A model generated the notes under the pieces. The model saw nothing but the letters and a program-made list of their open reading frames with translations, had not been told where the DNA came from and did no database searches. A stretch of DNA of 6,852 nt from DATEMK01 sp035275625 (GTDB lineage: Bacteria; Bacteroidota; Bacteroidia; AKYH767-A; OLB10): assembly GCA_035275625.1 (NCBI GenBank), contig DATEMK010000025.1, positions 1 through 6,852 of the forward strand. The letters run 5' to 3'. Positions 5,338-6,852 of this stretch are shown piece by piece. A program made the translations under genes and the position numbers. Positions within the stretch are counted from its first letter, which is position 1. Every line of letters begins with the position of its first letter.

Positions 5338-5907
5338 TCAATCTTTCACAACTTTTCCTTTCTTGCACGATCCATCTTTGCTACGTACTTCGTAAAGATA
5401 CAAACCCTTTGCAAGTTGCTCCGTGTTTAATGTAACAGAATTTATAAATTTCTGCTGCAACATTTTTCTTGAGGTGATGTCGAACAAAATTATTTCTGAT
5501 TGTATATTATTTTCATTACCAACTTCTATTTTGTCATTGAAAGGATTTGGATAAACTGTTACGTTTCCAACATTTGCAGGATTTTCAATAACGTTTGTTG
5601 TTTGCTGAAAAACCAAACAATTCATACAAATAATTCCTGAATCATTAACAACCAAAAATTCACAGGGAATTGAGCAAAGGTCGAAAAACAATGTATCTCC
5701 ATTAAAATGATTTATAGTTGCACAACCAAATGGATTAATTATAGAAGTGGTTGCGATGCAATTTGGCGGATATTGAACTGCCCAGATTCCATTGCAACCG
5801 CTCGTGGGGGGAATTAAATAATACGTATTAGGTGAATAAACAATTTGCGCTTGAATTTTAGCTGTAACGAGAATAGATAAAATTAAAAGAGATTGAATTT
5901 TTTTCAT
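5338..5907 (-). CDS. Small cysteine-rich secreted T9SS cargo protein
   Basis: The protein has 189 residues. The signal peptide spans residues 1-20 (MKKIQSLLILSILVTAKIQA), followed by QIVYSPN. Residues 21-110 are a compact domain with seven cysteines (38, 50, 62, 78, 82, 94, 97), including a CIxxC-type pair and CxxC near 94-97. Disulphide bonds or metal binding are possible, and I do not recognise the family. Residues 118-189 are a T9SS type A sorting domain (VYPNPFNDK, LFDITSRK, LAKGLYLYEV, KKGKVVKD), very close to those of the two NPSFE paralogues although the N-terminal domains are unrelated. The gene has the conserved 58-nt leader above it. Its stop codon lies exactly 43 nt from the right end of element copy 4. 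The predicted location is cell surface or secreted, with unknown function. Confidence 0.85.
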   Translation of the reverse strand: MKKIQSLLILSILVTAKIQAQIVYSPNTYYLIPPTSGCNGIWAVQYPPNCIATTSIINPFGCATINHFNGDTLFFDLCSIPCEFLVVNDSGIICMNCLVFQQTTNVIENPANVGNVTVYPNPFNDKIEVGNENNIQSEIILFDITSRKMLQQKFINSVTLNTEQLAKGLYLYEVRSKDGSCKKGKVVKD

Positions 5908-5965
5908 GGTAGTCCTGTTTGAATTAGCAATACTGTTTATTCGGAGCGTTAAAATGGCTGATAAC
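5908..5965 (-). promoter_or_regulatory. Conserved 58-nt leader of the 5338-5907 gene
   Basis: The leader runs from GTTATC to the ATG in exactly 58 nt. It contains ATTTTAACGC near the element side and TGCTAATTCAAACAG near the start codon, both shared with the leader at 5129-5186. No Shine-Dalgarno-like sequence and no clear TAnnTTTG promoter box are visible. Confidence 0.7.
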
Positions 5966-6053
5966 GAAGAAGGGAGGGCATCCGCCTGAGGCGGATGAGC
6001 CAGCCCTGTGTAATACCAGAAGTAAAAGAAAGAAGGGTTTACCCGCCCGAACG
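5956..6053. repeat. Intergenic element copy 5, right side truncated
   Basis: GGCTGATAACGAAGAAGGG (5956-5974) opens the copy. Next come a hairpin at 5979-5997, the conserved AGCCAGC, TGTG and AGAAGTAAAAG block, a second AAGAAGGG (6029-6036), and TTTACCCGCCCGAACG. From 6054 the similarity stops, and the stop codon of the next gene follows at 6073. The right inverted end is missing. Confidence 0.8.
5979..5997. repeat. Hairpin CATCCGCC / GGCGGATG in element copy 5
   Basis: 8-bp perfect arms surround TGA. It sits at the same place as the 3182-3202 hairpin of copy 3, with the same flanks but different paired bases. Confidence 0.85.
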
Positions 6054-6072
6054 CAGTGCTTCCAGGTATTAT

Positions 6073-6453
6073 TCAATGCTGTAAAGAATCTTCTTTCATC
6101 AATTTGTCAAATTGTTCTTTTGCCTTTTGTAATTCAAGCGAATCAGATTCTGATAATGGTTTTGGTTCTGGCAACTTTACATCATCTTCTTTTATTGTTT
6201 TACCTGTCATCTTTGCAATTAAATTAAGTTTATCTATTTGCTTCAATAATTCAAACCATTTGTCTCCAGCATTTTTGTCTCCAACATTTAGGTATTCATT
6301 ATTTTCAGTAATCAACAACATTAGATTCGTTTTATCAAAATAAAATTTATTGGGAAGTTTGGATGTGCTTGCTTTTGTTTCAACATATAACGGCCATCGT
6401 CCAGAAAAATAATAATCCTCTTTGAAATTGATACTGTCTCCGGAATAATCAAG
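6073..6453 (-). pseudogene. 5'-truncated gene fragment of unknown family
   Basis: The frame is open from a TAA at 6454-6456 down to the TGA at 6073. The first ATG is at 6321 (82 residues), but the 44 codons above it also read like protein (SGRWPLYVETK, LPNKFYFDKTN) and have no start codon. I therefore read this as a gene that has lost its beginning, rather than a complete 82-residue gene. The visible part has a beta-like start, then a charged, probably helical tail (WFELLKQIDKLN, SLELQKAKEQFDKLMKED). It has no sorting domain, and no signal peptide is left. The break coincides with a decayed copy of the 58-nt leader (6451-6480), which suggests recombination at the leader removed the N-terminus. 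An intact small gene from 6321 remains possible. Confidence 0.6.
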
Positions 6454-6480
6454 TTAGCATTACAGTTCAATCGGAGCGTT
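6451..6480 (-). promoter_or_regulatory. Decayed remnant of the conserved leader
   Basis: Of 30 positions, 24 match 5921-5950, including the unbroken TCGGAGCGTT. Similarity fades beyond 6485, and no GATAACGAAGAAGGG follows. Within it GTTAGCATT occurs twice, at 6453-6461 and 6478-6486. The start codon expected by spacing (near 6437) is not ATG, so the leader is probably dead. Confidence 0.55.
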
Positions 6481-6498
6481 AGCATTGCGCATATCAAT

Positions 6499-6584
6499 GA
6501 AATATCAGCAGGTTTTCCTTAAAAACCTGCCGAATATTTCCCAAATATAAGAATATTCAGCACCTCTATAGAAATATTCGGCAG
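6499..6584. repeat. Cluster of overlapping hairpins built on a GAAATATTCGGCAG motif
   Basis: A hairpin with 9-bp arms GCAGGTTTT (6508-6516) and AAAACCTGC (6522-6530) overlaps by four bases a second one. The second has perfect 14-bp arms CTGCCGAATATTTC (6527-6540) and GAAATATTCGGCAG (6571-6584). The motif also recurs as GAAATATCAGCAGG (6499-6512) and GAATATTCAGCA (6551-6562), giving the order plus, minus, plus, plus. It separates the truncated minus-strand gene from the plus-strand fragment. Confidence 0.75.
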
Positions 6585-6808
6585 TTCATATTTTATCCAA
6601 AGGACTTTGTGCACGCAACCCGTTTTGAAGTATTAATGTCTACAACCCCCGATATTGAAAGCAGCTGGGTTTCTATTGCCAATACAACTGCCCGCAGGCT
6701 GCTGGTGGAAAACTCGTTAACGGCACACGCTATTTTTTTAAGGTGAAAGCCAATAACAATATCGGCACAAGCATTTATTCCAATATGATTTCGCAGATTG
6801 CCGCGTAA
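6585..6808 (+). pseudogene. Fibronectin type III domain fragment with a one-base frameshift
   Basis: Frame one reads FVHATRFEVLMSTTPDIESS, then WVSIANTTARRLLVEN up to about 6713, and would stop at 6744-6746. A second frame continues LVNGTRYFFKVKANNNIGTS, then IYSNMISQIAA, ending at the TAA at 6806-6808. Joined, they give the second half of a fibronectin type III domain: W-containing strand, then L-x-N-G-T-x-Y-x-F-K-V-x-A-x-N, then G-x-S-x-Y-S-N. One missing C near 6713 explains the break (AACCTC expected, AACTC found). No start or signal peptide is visible upstream, where the hairpin cluster lies, so the gene is also truncated at its 5' end. It has no sorting domain and ends at the FN3 fold. 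An assembly or sequencing error could account for the frameshift, but not for the missing start. Confidence 0.65.
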
Positions 6809-6835
6809 TTTAAACGAAAATAAATTCCGAAGGCT

Positions 6836-6852
6836 GTCCGCCTCAGGCGGAC
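6836..6852. repeat. GTCCGCCT / AGGCGGAC palindrome at window end
   Basis: Perfect 8-bp arms surround a single C and run to the last base of the window. It lies 27 bp beyond the stop of the FN3 fragment. It belongs to the CCGCC/GGCGG palindromes also seen inside the intergenic elements. There is no visible T-run, so it is not called a terminator. Confidence 0.75.

Noticed and set aside
5129..5368. 80-codon N-terminal extension of the propeller gene to an ATG at 5368
   Set aside because: It would translate the element and leader and overlap the 5338-5907 gene. The methionine at 5128 starts a proper signal peptide and has the 58-nt leader spacing seen at two other genes.
5908..5965. Riboswitch in the conserved leader
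   Set aside because: 58 nt with no stable internal stem and no recognisable ligand-binding motif. Conservation is better explained by shared initiation signals or recent duplication.

Overview
The window looks like part of a Bacteroidota chromosome. It is AT-rich, its start codons have no clear Shine-Dalgarno sequences, and almost every gene encodes a Sec-exported protein. Four of the intact genes end, or in one case is about to end, in a type IX secretion system (T9SS) C-terminal sorting domain, and a fifth is cut by the window edge just where such a domain normally starts. No species can be named from the sequence alone.

All real genes lie on the minus strand, so the reading order is right to left. 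(1) 6073-6453 is the 3' remnant of a gene that has lost its start. (2) 5338-5907 is a small cysteine-rich T9SS cargo protein. (3) 3443-5128 is a seven-repeat, probably beta-propeller, T9SS cargo protein; its true start is 5128, not an upstream in-frame ATG. (4) 2174-3145 and (5) 1126-2082 are tandem paralogues of about 320 residues with an 'NPSFE' secreted domain plus a T9SS tail. (6) 1-988 is a kelch-repeat protein cut by the left edge. At the right edge, 6585-6808 on the plus strand holds a broken fibronectin type III fragment with a one-base frameshift. I see no transporters, enzymes or RNA genes. The products would be delivered to the outer surface or medium by a T9SS encoded elsewhere.

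The most unusual part is the intergenic DNA. Five spacers carry copies of one element that begins with GGCTGATAAC-GAAGAAGGG and, when complete, ends with GTTATCAGCC. Inside it are nested inverted repeats and exchangeable hairpins. The geometry is fixed. In three genes the ATG lies exactly 58 nt from the element's GTTATC, with a conserved leader between. In the two complete copies, the stop codon of the preceding gene ends exactly 43 nt from the other GTTATC. The spacers therefore look like standard connectors between interchangeable surface-protein genes. A decayed leader also sits at the broken 5' end of the 6073-6453 gene.

Small GC-rich palindromes are scattered on top of this. One 20-bp CCTGCC/GGCAGG palindrome has a filled site at 3366-3385 and a matching empty site at 5280/5281. 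A second has landed at the 3' end of the 1126-2082 gene and rewritten its last residues. There are also a 7-bp tandem repeat inside the coding linker to a sorting domain, which could switch reading frame, and an 8-bp tandem repeat against the kelch gene's start codon.
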